A stretch of 64,000 bases of DNA, taken from assembly GCA_036924855.1 (NCBI GenBank), contig JBAGRP010000001.1, positions 7,366,001 to 7,430,000 of the forward strand, written 5' to 3'. How positions within the stretch are numbered: position 1 is the stretch's first letter; the number at the start of each line of letters is the position of its first letter. Position numbers and translations under genes: made by a program. Shown in pieces: positions 35,586-44,104 of the stretch. The stretch comes from Nitrobacteraceae bacterium AZCC 2146 (GTDB lineage: Bacteria > Pseudomonadota > Alphaproteobacteria > Rhizobiales > Xanthobacteraceae). The notes beneath the pieces are model-generated. The model ran no database searches. It saw only the letters and a list, made by a program, of their open reading frames with translations, and had not been told where the DNA came from.

Positions 35586-36294
35586 AGACAGTTCATCCAA
35601 AGCAAAGAAGCCGCGTCGCAGCCGCGCCGTCGCCGCGATCGAAGCGCCGGCCGAGCGCAGCCTGTTTCTGCGCATGCTGCTGCACAGCCCGAAGGACATG
35701 GTCGCCGGACTGATCGCCTTTGCCGCGGTCAGCGCCATCATCGGCAATGCGATCTTCCTGCAGGCCGGCCGGCATCCGTCGCCGATGTTCGGCTCCAGCG
35801 TGGTGGTGCCGCTGCCGGCGACCACCAGCCCACTGCCGAAGCCGCGGCCGCTCGATGCGACCTTGCGGCCGTCCGATACGAAACTCGATTCACGGATGCT
35901 GGATTCCAAGCCGGTGGATGGCAAGGCCGAGAACAAAGTGGACAGCAAGCCGGTTGAATCGCGTGCGGCCGCCGATCCGATGGCGAATCTGGTGAAGTCG
36001 ACCACCGCGCCGCCGGCGAATTCCGCCGCCGTCGCGCGTCCGCCCGCGCCGATCCCTAATGCTTCGCGCGATCCGCTCGGTGACCTGATCGTCAACTCGC
36101 GCCGCGTCGCCTCGGTGCAGCGTGCGCTGACCGAATATGGCTACGGCCAGTTGAAGCCCACCGGCACCGTCGGTTCGGATACGCAAGCCGCGATCCAGCG
36201 CTTTGAGCGCGAGCGCAAGCTGCCGGTGACCGGGCAGGTGTCCGATCGCATGGTGCGCGAACTCGCCACGGTGACCGGCCGGCCGATCGACTAG
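35578..36294 (+). CDS. Membrane-anchored peptidoglycan-binding protein
   Basis: 238 residues from a GTG that overlaps the kinase stop by eight bases, so the two are translationally coupled. One membrane helix (MVAGLIAFAAVSAIIGNAIFL) is followed by a Pro/Lys/Asp-rich linker with repeated SKPVD/SKPVE units. A C-terminal PG_binding_1 domain completes it (VQRALTEYGYGQLKPTGTVG, then TQAAIQRFERERKLPVTGQV). It probably links the cell-cycle kinase operon to the cell wall. Confidence 0.82.
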   Translation: MPKDSSSKAKKPRRSRAVAAIEAPAERSLFLRMLLHSPKDMVAGLIAFAAVSAIIGNAIFLQAGRHPSPMFGSSVVVPLPATTSPLPKPRPLDATLRPSDTKLDSRMLDSKPVDGKAENKVDSKPVESRAAADPMANLVKSTTAPPANSAAVARPPAPIPNASRDPLGDLIVNSRRVASVQRALTEYGYGQLKPTGTVGSDTQAAIQRFERERKLPVTGQVSDRMVRELATVTGRPID

Positions 36295-36327
36295 CGTCGA
36301 TACGGCCGCTGGCCTATCGTTGATCCC

Positions 36328-36672
36328 ATGAGATTGAAAAGTAGCATTTGGGTCGCGGCATATTTGCGCCGCTGCCAGACCGAAGGCGTGTTCGGTGCGG
36401 TGCGCCGGCGCGGCGCGGAGGAAGCCGGCGCAGTGTTCGTCAAGCTGGCGCTGCTCGATGGCAATGCTATGCTCTACGCGCCGGCGCCGCAAACTGCCTA
36501 TGACGACAGTCGACCGGTCGAACGCGTATTCGCGCCATCGCCGCCGCAGCCCGTCGAAGAGCGGAAGATCGAAGAGCGGCTGATGAAGGAGATTTCGTTC
36601 GATCCGGATGTCTGGATCGTCGAGATCGAGGACAAGGCCGGCCGGCATTTTCTCGATCTGGCGAAGGGGTAG
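36328..36672 (+). CDS. DUF1491 protein
   Basis: 114 residues; the family is recognised by MRLKSSIWVAAYLRRCQTEG at the start and DPDVWIVEIEDKAGRHFLDL at the end. It is cytoplasmic, of unknown function and widespread in Rhizobiales. Its last 31 coding bases before the stop are repeated exactly at 60933-60963, so its 3' end looks like the target of an integration event. The present TAG stop may have been supplied by the inserted DNA. Confidence 0.9.
   Translation: MRLKSSIWVAAYLRRCQTEGVFGAVRRRGAEEAGAVFVKLALLDGNAMLYAPAPQTAYDDSRPVERVFAPSPPQPVEERKIEERLMKEISFDPDVWIVEIEDKAGRHFLDLAKG
36639..36669. repeat. 31-bp direct repeat, left copy (attL-like)
   Basis: It is identical, base for base, to 60933-60963 and in the same orientation. 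It covers the codons for the C-terminal AGRHFLDLAKG of DUF1491. The pair frames 24.3 kb of secretion and phosphoesterase genes. Confidence 0.85.
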
Positions 36673-36761
36673 GGCTCTTCTTTCTCGGTGCCCGTTGCTC
36701 GTCTTTTAATTTCCCCTAGACTGCCGGCGAAAGAACGCCTCGATGCTTGACCATTGAGGAA

Positions 36762-37884
36762 CTAGTACCCGGAATCAGAGCTGAGTGATACGGCGGCCTT
36801 TGAAGGGGCGTTGACGGACCTTTTTCTTGGTCCAGATGAAGGGCTCGGCTTTGTCGTTATATGCGTTGATGTAGGCATCGACGTGCTCCTGGAGTTGTTT
36901 GAGGCTTGTGAAGGACGCGCCGCTGAGCGACTGCCCCTGCAGGATCGAGAACCAAACCTCGACCTGATTGAGCCAGGACGCGCTTGTCGGCGTGAAATGA
37001 AATTGCACATTGGGGTGGGCCTTGAGCCAATGTTCATTTTTCTTGTGGGTGTTGAGGTTGTCGAGGATGACGTGAAGCTGGCGGTCCGGAAAAGCTGCGG
37101 TGACGCTGTTCATGAAGTCGAGAAACTCGACGCGGCGGCGCCGTTTTGAATGCGTCGCCATGATCTTTCCGGTGGCAACTTCGAGGGTCGCAAACAGTGT
37201 TGTCGTGCCATGCCGCTTGTAGTCGTGGCTCTGGCCGGTCAAGGCGCGGCCATTGGGCAAGTTCAGATAGCCCTGCGCTCGCTCCAAAGCCTGGATCGAA
37301 GGCGTTTCGTCCACGCCATAGCACAATGGCCTTCTCGGGCGGGGCGACATAGAGGCCAACAACATCGGCGGCTTTGGCCGTAAAGTTCGGGTCGTTGCTC
37401 TCACACCAAGACTTGCGAGCCGCGAGGTCATCTTGTGGCTGCGCAGGAACCGCCAGACATATTGGACGTCAACATCGCCCAGCGCCTCGTCCAGCAGGGG
37501 TCCGGTCCAGCGTGCAAACCCGTCTGGTGGCGGTTTGTCCAGCAGCTCAGAATCCGCTTGTCGGTGGCCTTCGTGTAGATCGGCTGCTTGCCAGGCCGTG
37601 GCTTGTCTTTCAGTCCTTCAAGGCCAAGGTCGGCATAGCGATGCCGCCAAAGACTGACAATCCGAGGCTGGACCCCAACTTCCTTGGCTATCGACCGGGT
37701 GCTGCGCTCGGCCGCCGCCAACAGAACTATCCGCGCCCGCTTCAAATCGCGCTGCAATGTCACCGGTGAGCGACAACACGCCTCCAGAACCTTGCGATCT
37801 TTCCGCGAAAGGTGGACTTCTCTTGCTTCGGGTATCATCCCGATCTTGAATCACGACTCGCGCTCTAAGAAAAGAGGGTACTAG
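36762..37884 (-). mobile_element. IS630-family insertion sequence (inactive)
   Basis: The ends carry CTAGTACCC at 36762-36770 and its reverse complement GGGTACTAG at 37876-37884. This gives about 1.12 kb including a TA duplication as expected for IS630/mariner-type elements. The inner parts of the terminal repeats match only partly. The element lies 93 bp inside the left boundary of the island. Confidence 0.75.
36775..37838 (-). pseudogene. IS630-family transposase, broken by three indels
   Basis: N-terminal helix-turn-helix part: RDLKRARIVLLAAAERSTRS, then SLWRHRYADLGLEGLKDKPR. DDE core: GVDETPSIQALERAQGYLNL, VILDNLNTHKK and TPTSASWLNQVEVWFSILQ. The chain needs a one-base insertion near 37547, another near 37429 and a one-base deletion near 37316 to read as one protein of about 355 residues. 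The individual pieces are otherwise well conserved, so the decay is recent. Confidence 0.85.
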
Positions 37885-37970
37885 GGAAGAGCAGTATCAC
37901 GCGTGCGCAGCGGCGAAACCCCGCCGCAGCCAATGCCTGCGGCAGGGTTAGTTGTCGTGGTTCAGTCGTT

Positions 37971-39749
37971 TCAGTTGTCGCGCTTGTCGTTGTGGTCATG
38001 ACGGTCGTTGTCCTGGTCACCCGAGACGACCGTTCCCGTGACCTGATCGAGGACAAGAGGACGCGTATTCGGCTCGCGCCTGAAGTCGAACATGTTATCG
38101 AGTGAATTTGCATACCGGTCGACGGATCCCGTACCTGCGGGAGGAGCAACCGGGCCATCGATGAAGCCGAGGTTCCAATTGTCCTCGATGAAACGAAGCA
38201 CCGAGGTCTGGTGAGTCAGCGTGTGATCGACGAAGTTCGTTTTCGCCCAGGGCGAGATCACAAGCAGAGGCTGGCGCGGCCCGAGGCCGCAGCGCGCGGC
38301 GTCAGCACCAGGCTGCGGCGTGCCGCAATTGCCGGGGCCGAACAGGAAGTCGATGTTGGTCGCCGACGGAGTCAAGAGCGGAGGCATGACGTGGTCGTAC
38401 CAGCCGTCGGAATCATCCCAAACGATGACGATCGCAGTGTCGTGCCAATAGCGAGACTGCTGGACCGCGTTGATTGTCTTCGCAAGAAAGGCCTGTTCAG
38501 CGAGCGGATCGGAGTTTTGGGGATGACCGTATTGATAAACTGGCGCCTTTACGTAGCTGACCGCAGGCAAAGAGTTATGGGACAGCGCCGTGAAGAAATC
38601 CGAAATGTCGTATTGGTGATTCGCCTGGTCAGTCTTGCCGATCGCCTCTGGCGAACTCGGTCGCAGGTGGTGCGGGTTGCGCGTGCTCGCATATTTCATG
38701 AACGGGGTAACGCCGGTGCTGTAGTCGTTCTCGAGCTTATGCACGTCGGGACCCGGGGTGACGCTCGGGTTCTGCACGCTATAGGTGACGCCGTTGATGT
38801 CCACCTGATGAGCGACATGCTGGGAACCGCAAGACGCGGGCGTAAGCATCGTGCCGTTCGCATCGAACGTCGCGGGCTTGGTCGGCAAGAACCCGCCCTG
38901 GAAATAGCCCCAAGTCACGTTCTTCTCGTTGAGGAGATCGCCGACATTCTTGCCGGTCATTTCAAAAGTCCGGCCACTGCCGCAATCGTCGAGATAGCCG
39001 GGTAGGTTGGCGTCGGTCAAGGTTATCGATTTGTCCGCAGGATTGACGTAGAAACCGGCGGTATTGGGGTTGGTCGGGTTGGCGGGGTCGTGAATGATGA
39101 TGCCATGCGTGTTGCCCGCAATGATATTTGCGTGGCCGGGCACGGTGGGACCGTAGGTGGTGGAGAAGGAATTGTCGCTCATGGCGTAGTGCTGAGCGTA
39201 GTTCCACAGCGCGGTGACGGTGTTGCCGTCGTAGTAATTCATGATGGTTGAGCCGTCCACGGCGCAGCCTTGGCCACTGCCGCTGGCAGTCTGTGGGAAG
39301 CGATCCACCTTCCCGCCATCGTACGCTTGTTGCTCGGGCTCGTAGTTATGAGCCATATCGCAGGTGTAGGCGTCGGCGGGGCCAAGCCGCGTGGGGTTGG
39401 CGGGGCCCGCTAACAAGCTTCGATTCGGATTGTTCTGCAGCAATGCCGACGTCAGGATATTGGCTGCCGGCGTGCCGGGGCGCGCCACGAATTTCGGCGC
39501 AGGCACTCCAAGCCAGCTCTGCTCGCCGGGAATATTCGCCGCGTGCGGATAGGTCCCGAAGTAATTGTCGAAAGTTCTGTTCTCGGGAATGATGACCACG
39601 ACGTGCTTGATAGGGGTTCGCGTATCTTCGCGATGGTTGCCCCGACCTCCATCATCAGCGTGACCGACGGAGGAGCAAAGCACCAACGACGCAACCGATG
39701 AGCAAAGAATTCTGCGGATATTTTGACGAACAGGCCTCGACGATAACAT
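37971..39749 (-). CDS. Exported phosphoesterase, PF04185 family (PE1)
   Basis: 592 residues from the ATG at 39749 (AAGAAGG upstream). A signal peptide ends near SSVGHA. Family motifs: PIKHVVVIIPENRTFDNYFG, the GPTVPGHANIIAG nucleophile-region motif, IVWDDSDGWYDH and RFIEDNW. The family includes bacterial phospholipase C and acid phosphatase AcpA. The C-terminus carries an extension with RPLVLDQVTGTVV and then an Asp/His/Asn-rich tail. With PE2 and PE3 it is a likely cargo of the neighbouring type II system; that link is inferred. Confidence 0.88.
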   Translation of the reverse strand: MLSSRPVRQNIRRILCSSVASLVLCSSVGHADDGGRGNHREDTRTPIKHVVVIIPENRTFDNYFGTYPHAANIPGEQSWLGVPAPKFVARPGTPAANILTSALLQNNPNRSLLAGPANPTRLGPADAYTCDMAHNYEPEQQAYDGGKVDRFPQTASGSGQGCAVDGSTIMNYYDGNTVTALWNYAQHYAMSDNSFSTTYGPTVPGHANIIAGNTHGIIIHDPANPTNPNTAGFYVNPADKSITLTDANLPGYLDDCGSGRTFEMTGKNVGDLLNEKNVTWGYFQGGFLPTKPATFDANGTMLTPASCGSQHVAHQVDINGVTYSVQNPSVTPGPDVHKLENDYSTGVTPFMKYASTRNPHHLRPSSPEAIGKTDQANHQYDISDFFTALSHNSLPAVSYVKAPVYQYGHPQNSDPLAEQAFLAKTINAVQQSRYWHDTAIVIVWDDSDGWYDHVMPPLLTPSATNIDFLFGPGNCGTPQPGADAARCGLGPRQPLLVISPWAKTNFVDHTLTHQTSVLRFIEDNWNLGFIDGPVAPPAGTGSVDRYANSLDNMFDFRREPNTRPLVLDQVTGTVVSGDQDNDRHDHNDKRDN

Positions 39750-39996
39750 GGGATACCTTCTTTAGGACGCGAGAAAATGTATCTCTCCGAATCGAGAGAC
39801 AGCGAGTGGGCGTGAGCGCGTGTTACAAGTGATTTGTTTCGCTGGTGCGACAGTTTGCCCTATCTCGACGACCTAGCGAAATAATCCACACGTAAACCAC
39901 ACATGGGCGAGCACACATCCATCTCGACAACGCGATAAGGCCCAATTCGGAGATTGCCCGCGAGTTCAAGACCGCCAGGGTGTTCATCGTCGATAG

Positions 39997-40122
39997 TCAG
40001 GCCATTCTTGCGAGTACGTGAACCTTACGGCAAAATCCGACCCGCATCATCTGCGCGATATCACACGCATCGTTGCGATCCGTCCTGTTAACCTGCGCCC
40101 TCAAGATCGCCTTCATGTGTCG
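39997..40122 (-). pseudogene. IS110-family transposase fragment
   Basis: Frame from 40116 to the stop at 39997 reads MKAILRAQVNRTDRNDACDI and AQMMRVGFCRKVHV, which is the TDRNDARGIAQMMR block of IS110 transposases. Further degraded similarity (VLNSRAISELG) continues toward about 39880. Start and end of the protein are absent. It abuts the livM remnant. Confidence 0.65.
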
Positions 40123-40528
40123 CAAATTGCCTGACGATCCCAGGACTCTCGGCAGAACATCCTGAAATCGCTGCACCAGATGACGACGACCGCAGCACCC
40201 ACGATCGCGCTGTAGACATGCCCCGCGCCGCTAAGACCGCCATGAGAACGCATTCGATACCAGAACCCAACCCGAAAACGCACGGACAAACCAACCGCTG
40301 AAAGTGCGCGTAGAGCCAGCCGACACGCCAGCGAGCGACGCCGCGTAAACAAAGACCGCAAGTGTTGCCCGGGCCTTAGTTATCCCGAATGCCTGCGAGA
40401 CCTATCCCCCGCAGAGCGCGGATGGCGCGCCCCACACGACTGTCCACCAGGTTGCTCGTCAACAATACGCAGAAAAGGAGCGTAACCCGCGCAACGTAAT
40501 ATACGGAAATGCACTGGTAAAAGCATAG
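40113..40528 (-). pseudogene. Branched-chain amino acid ABC permease (livM-like) remnant
   Basis: Pieces in different frames follow the LivM order: YYVARVTLLFCVLLTSNLVD, then SRVGRAIRALRG, then GLYAHFQRLVCP, then FGLGSGIECVLMAVL, then GHVYSAIVGAAVVVIW. Several frameshifts and stops separate them. The N-terminal part and the true end are missing, and the left side runs into an IS110 fragment. A non-functional relic. Confidence 0.6.
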
Positions 40529-40845
40529 GTGCCTATAACCAGGGGCGGTCAGCCGTAGGGCCCAGCCACGCTGTCCGATGGCGCATCGGACCCCAAGGCG
40601 TTTTGTGCTTGAGCGCCCCGTCGCACTGGGCCGAGCCACATGTCAACCCGATCTGCCGGGATTTGATCGAGCTACCCCTAGATTTCGGTCGATCTCTCAT
40701 TGACAGAAATGGTCGTGGAGTTCATCAACAAAGAATTCGACACACCCTCGCCGTCGAAGAGTAATTTCAAAACCATGAATTTTAACGCCTTTGACTCTGC
40801 GCGCGATGAGCCACCGTGGAGAGGATCAATCGCTTCAACTCAGGG
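40529..40845. other. Non-coding stretch inside the island
   Basis: About 320 bp between the livM remnant and the Sel1-repeat gene. It has no open frame with recognisable protein character, and composition differs from the core genome by eye. It is probably more debris. The stretch 39750-39880 upstream of PE1 likewise shows only its probable promoter. Confidence 0.35.
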
Positions 40846-41439
40846 TCACCAGCGTCCCGGAGCCCAGGTCAAAGCCAGCCGCTGACCCTCGATGATCTGA
40901 ACTGATGTCATTTTCGACGAGACCGCGTCGCGAAGTCTTGAGTAGACTAAGCGCTCATGTTTGGAACCACGCGCCGCGGCCAAGTTGAGCCACATATATG
41001 CGAGGACAACGTTTTGCGGGACGCCGTGGCCCTTGTCGTACATCAATCCAAGCAGGCTCTGGGCCATCGGATTACCTCGAGCGGCAGATCTTGCGTAGAG
41101 ATCGGCAGCGACATCATAAGCTCGCGGCGCGCCGAAGCCGTGTTCGTACATGAAGCCGAGTAGTGCCAGCGCCTTTCCGTCTCCGCGCTGCGCCAACGGA
41201 GACAACTCCTTAACCGCGCGAACGTAATCTCCCATGGAGTAGGCTGCAGTCCCGCGCCTAAATCCGTCGGCATGCGCAGCCTGCATCGTCGCGGAGTTCA
41301 ATGTCAAAATGACGAGCAGGATTGCCCGCGATATCTGCCGCAGCGGACCTACATTCCGGAGCGCAGCGCAAAGCCCCTCAAAAGCAGGACTCGGCGTCGA
41401 CTTTGCTGCATTAGTGTATTCCAGGAACCCGAGTTTCAT
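40846..41439 (-). CDS. Exported Sel1-repeat (TPR-like) protein
   Basis: 197 residues. A hydrophobic segment with Ala-x-Ala-type end (AILLVILTLNSATMQAAHA) suggests export. Sel1-like repeats follow: GDGKALALLGFMYEHGFGAP, then NPMAQSLLGLMYDKGHGVPQ and AYMWLNLAAARG. The ATG at 41439 overlaps the gspD stop by 29 bases, so it is translated with gspD; a later ATG at 41286 is the alternative. Sel1 proteins act as adaptors, so it could be a periplasmic helper of the secretin. That role is a guess. Confidence 0.75.
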   Translation of the reverse strand: MKLGFLEYTNAAKSTPSPAFEGLCAALRNVGPLRQISRAILLVILTLNSATMQAAHADGFRRGTAAYSMGDYVRAVKELSPLAQRGDGKALALLGFMYEHGFGAPRAYDVAADLYARSAARGNPMAQSLLGLMYDKGHGVPQNVVLAYMWLNLAAARGSKHERLVYSRLRDAVSSKMTSVQIIEGQRLALTWAPGRW

Positions 41440-43753
41440 TTATCAAGCTCGCGCCAATACTTCCACGTAGTTTCGTTCGAAGTTCTTCGGCCACGAAATG
41501 AGCATCCGCGCTGTCGCGGATAATCTGCGGCCGGATGAAGATGATGAGCTCGGTGCGGGCGGTTGTTTTGTCCTGATGAGCAAAGCCGTCCCCCAAGCCG
41601 GGAATCTGGTCGAGCAGGGGAATTCCGCTACGATTGTTGTTCTGCTGCTCGCTGATTAGTCCGGCCAGCAGCACCGTCTGACCAGTCGCCACCGAAATCG
41701 AACTCTTGACCTTTCGTTCAGAGACCGTCGGCGTCAAGCTGCTGGCGGTTGTAGACGAAACGTTGCTGATTTCCTGTTCGACATCAAGCCTGACATTTCC
41801 ATTGACGTTGATGCGAGGAGAAACACGCAGAATGATACCCGTGTTGCGATAGTCGATTGTGTTCACGACGGTATTGCTCGTCGTCAACACCGTCGCGCTG
41901 CCGGTGGAAACTGGCACAACGTCGCCGACCTGGAGGGTCGCTGCTTGATTGTTGATCACGACCAGGGACGGGTTGGATAGAACCTTGACGCTGGTCACTG
42001 CGTGAAGAGCGTCGAGAATCAGGCTCGGCTGCGTCTCCGATCCGATCAGGAAATTGAATCCGGGAAATGCACGATTGATAAATGCGTTGGCGACCGATCC
42101 AGCGACTGATGCCGCCCCGGTCGTTGGATCGACGGTCGTGGCCGGCGGGGTCGTCGCCGTTGTGTTGAGGATGGAGCCTTGGTTGGGTTTCAGTCCAAGA
42201 TTGTGACTCGTCAGGTAAGACTGAACGCCATAGCTCAACGCGCTATTGAGCGTGACCTCGGCGATGGTCGCATCGATCGCGACCTGCAACTGCGGTTGAT
42301 CGACCTGTTGCAACGTCGCTTCGATGATTCGGTAGTTTTCCTGATCCGCATAAATCAGCAGGGTGTTGTTGACGGTATCCGGCGTGATCCGGACGCCCTG
42401 CAGCACCGGTTGACCGGAGCCTGAGCTTCGGCTTTCGAGCGATACGCCCCCGGACGCATTCGCGTTTGCGCCTGCTGGCCCGGCAGCGGGTTGCGCGCCG
42501 AAGCCCGACGTGCCGTTGGTCCCGGATGCCGTGCGGGAGCCGAAGCCATTAGTCGACGACGACGAACTTCCATTTAATGAGAGGCGATCGGCGCTCGACG
42601 TCGCGGAAGTGCCCGATCCGGGCGCGATCTGGCTGTCGGCGTTGTCGAGCAGGTTCGAGGATGATCCTCCGATGAACATATCGGTGAGCACGCGAGCGAT
42701 CTGGCGTGCCTCGCCGTATTTTACCCGGTAAACGTGAACGCTGGTTCTCGCGGTGTCCGCATGATCGAGGCGCTTGATCCAGGTCGCGGCCGTGCGCAGC
42801 AGCGCGGGCTTTTTGCTGACCACTAAGATGGCGTTGAGGCGGCTGACCGGTTGAAACTTGATGACGTTCTGGCTGAGACCGTTCTCGCCAGAATCAACGA
42901 TTTTTTCGAGCTCAGCGATAATGGATTCCGGACTGCTGCTGACGATGGGGAAAATTCCGACCGATTGACCGCGCATCCAATCGACGTCGAAGCTGAGCGC
43001 GGTATCTACGGCCGTGCGACGTTCCGCGCCGCTGCCTTGAATGAGAAGGAGATTTCGCGTCACGTCTGCGCGCACCATGCCAGCTTTGGTAGCGAAGCTA
43101 TCCATCAATTTCAGCAGCGTTTGCGCCGAAACATATTGCAGAGGCACCACGGAGATGCCGAAACCGGGCTCCGGACTGGAGGCGGCCGCGTCAACACGGC
43201 CTGAGCCCACCGCGTCGCCCAGCGGCGTCAATCGATAACCGGCGGTATCTCGAACAAGCACGATTCCGTTCAGCCGCAGGGCATTTTCGAGCACAAAGAC
43301 GATGTCCGATTTGGCTACCGGTCTTACAGAGACGAGGCTGACGGTGCCCTGCACCCTAGGATCGATCGTATAGCCCGTACCCAGGATGTCGCCTAACACC
43401 ACTTTGGCTACGGTGGCGACAGGCGTGTTTTCAAAATTCAAATCGAAGCCGTTGCCGGTGGCGGTCGGCTGCGGGCGCTCGTCCGAGACGTCAGGCACCT
43501 CCGCTCCTTCGAACATCGTCGGGCGATTTCGCTGGCCAGCGTTGGTCGCGACAGCATTCACTTGCTGTGGCTGACGGGGCAGGATGTCCAGCGAGCGGAC
43601 CTTGTCGAGCACATCGATATCGGAGCTGTCGGTGCTGGAACTGATAGTTGCGGATCCGCAGGACGCCAGCAGGCCGGCGGACAACAGCACGAATACAGCG
43701 CAAATGCTGCGACCGATCGTCGGGTTTCGGCCGAGGTTGCCGACGCGTGCCAT
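41411..43753 (-). CDS. gspD: Type II secretion system secretin GspD (lipoprotein)
   Basis: 780 residues. The signal peptide has a lipobox LLASC (C32), so the subunit is itself lipidated, as in pilotin-independent secretins. N0 to N3 domains include FDLNFENTPVATVAKVVLGD. A long Ser/Asn/Gly-rich insertion sits at about residues 350-430. The C-terminal secretin core contains LSNPSLVVINNQAATLQVGD and VPVSTG. It forms the outer-membrane channel. It is transcribed away from the gspE-N operon, with a Sel1-repeat gene overlapping its end. Confidence 0.95.
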   Translation of the reverse strand: MARVGNLGRNPTIGRSICAVFVLLSAGLLASCGSATISSSTDSSDIDVLDKVRSLDILPRQPQQVNAVATNAGQRNRPTMFEGAEVPDVSDERPQPTATGNGFDLNFENTPVATVAKVVLGDILGTGYTIDPRVQGTVSLVSVRPVAKSDIVFVLENALRLNGIVLVRDTAGYRLTPLGDAVGSGRVDAAASSPEPGFGISVVPLQYVSAQTLLKLMDSFATKAGMVRADVTRNLLLIQGSGAERRTAVDTALSFDVDWMRGQSVGIFPIVSSSPESIIAELEKIVDSGENGLSQNVIKFQPVSRLNAILVVSKKPALLRTAATWIKRLDHADTARTSVHVYRVKYGEARQIARVLTDMFIGGSSSNLLDNADSQIAPGSGTSATSSADRLSLNGSSSSSTNGFGSRTASGTNGTSGFGAQPAAGPAGANANASGGVSLESRSSGSGQPVLQGVRITPDTVNNTLLIYADQENYRIIEATLQQVDQPQLQVAIDATIAEVTLNSALSYGVQSYLTSHNLGLKPNQGSILNTTATTPPATTVDPTTGAASVAGSVANAFINRAFPGFNFLIGSETQPSLILDALHAVTSVKVLSNPSLVVINNQAATLQVGDVVPVSTGSATVLTTSNTVVNTIDYRNTGIILRVSPRINVNGNVRLDVEQEISNVSSTTASSLTPTVSERKVKSSISVATGQTVLLAGLISEQQNNNRSGIPLLDQIPGLGDGFAHQDKTTARTELIIFIRPQIIRDSADAHFVAEELRTKLRGSIGASLINETRVPGIH

Positions 43754-44104
43754 GTATCCGCCGTTCTGACTTCGTGTTCAGGCTCGTGGATCATTCGCGA
43801 CGATCCATTCGAGCCGGTCGGCATACTTAGCGGCGGAATATGACAGGAATAATTGTTCACACGGATCGTCGGTAAACCATCTTCCGTTTCGAACAAATTT
43901 GGACTGTTGCGCGATGCACCGCCGCAGCGACCGGCGAATCCGCACTGTTTCAAATTTTTTTTGACGTTTTCATCCGACGCACTTCGTACAGCTGTCATAC
44001 TTCGGATCGATAACCATTCCGCAGTCGACAACTGCCGGGCGATGGCCCGCAGATGTCCCGCGATCTGCTGACGATCTCGAAAAACGGCACGACCGGAAAA
44101 ATAA
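43754..44104. promoter_or_regulatory. Divergent promoter region of the gsp cluster
   Basis: 351 bp between gspD (minus) and gspE (plus); it must contain both promoters. Single CTGTCAT half-sites occur near 43993 (plus) and 43839 (minus), which is half of a PHO-box unit each. No full box is present. A T-rich tract (CAAATTTTTTTTGAC-like) lies near 43950-43965. Confidence 0.45.

Noticed and set aside
36600..36700. tRNA gene as integration target
   Set aside because: The repeat lies in a protein-coding gene end; no cloverleaf-like sequence or TPsiC-type motif is visible there or at the right repeat.
40088..40639. Three small intact genes in the island gap
   Set aside because: Read together across frames they form a decayed LivM-like protein, so the single frames are not independent genes.
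43754..44104. PHO boxes controlling the gsp cluster
   Set aside because: Only isolated CTGTCAT half-sites are present on each strand; no two half-sites have the required 11-bp spacing.
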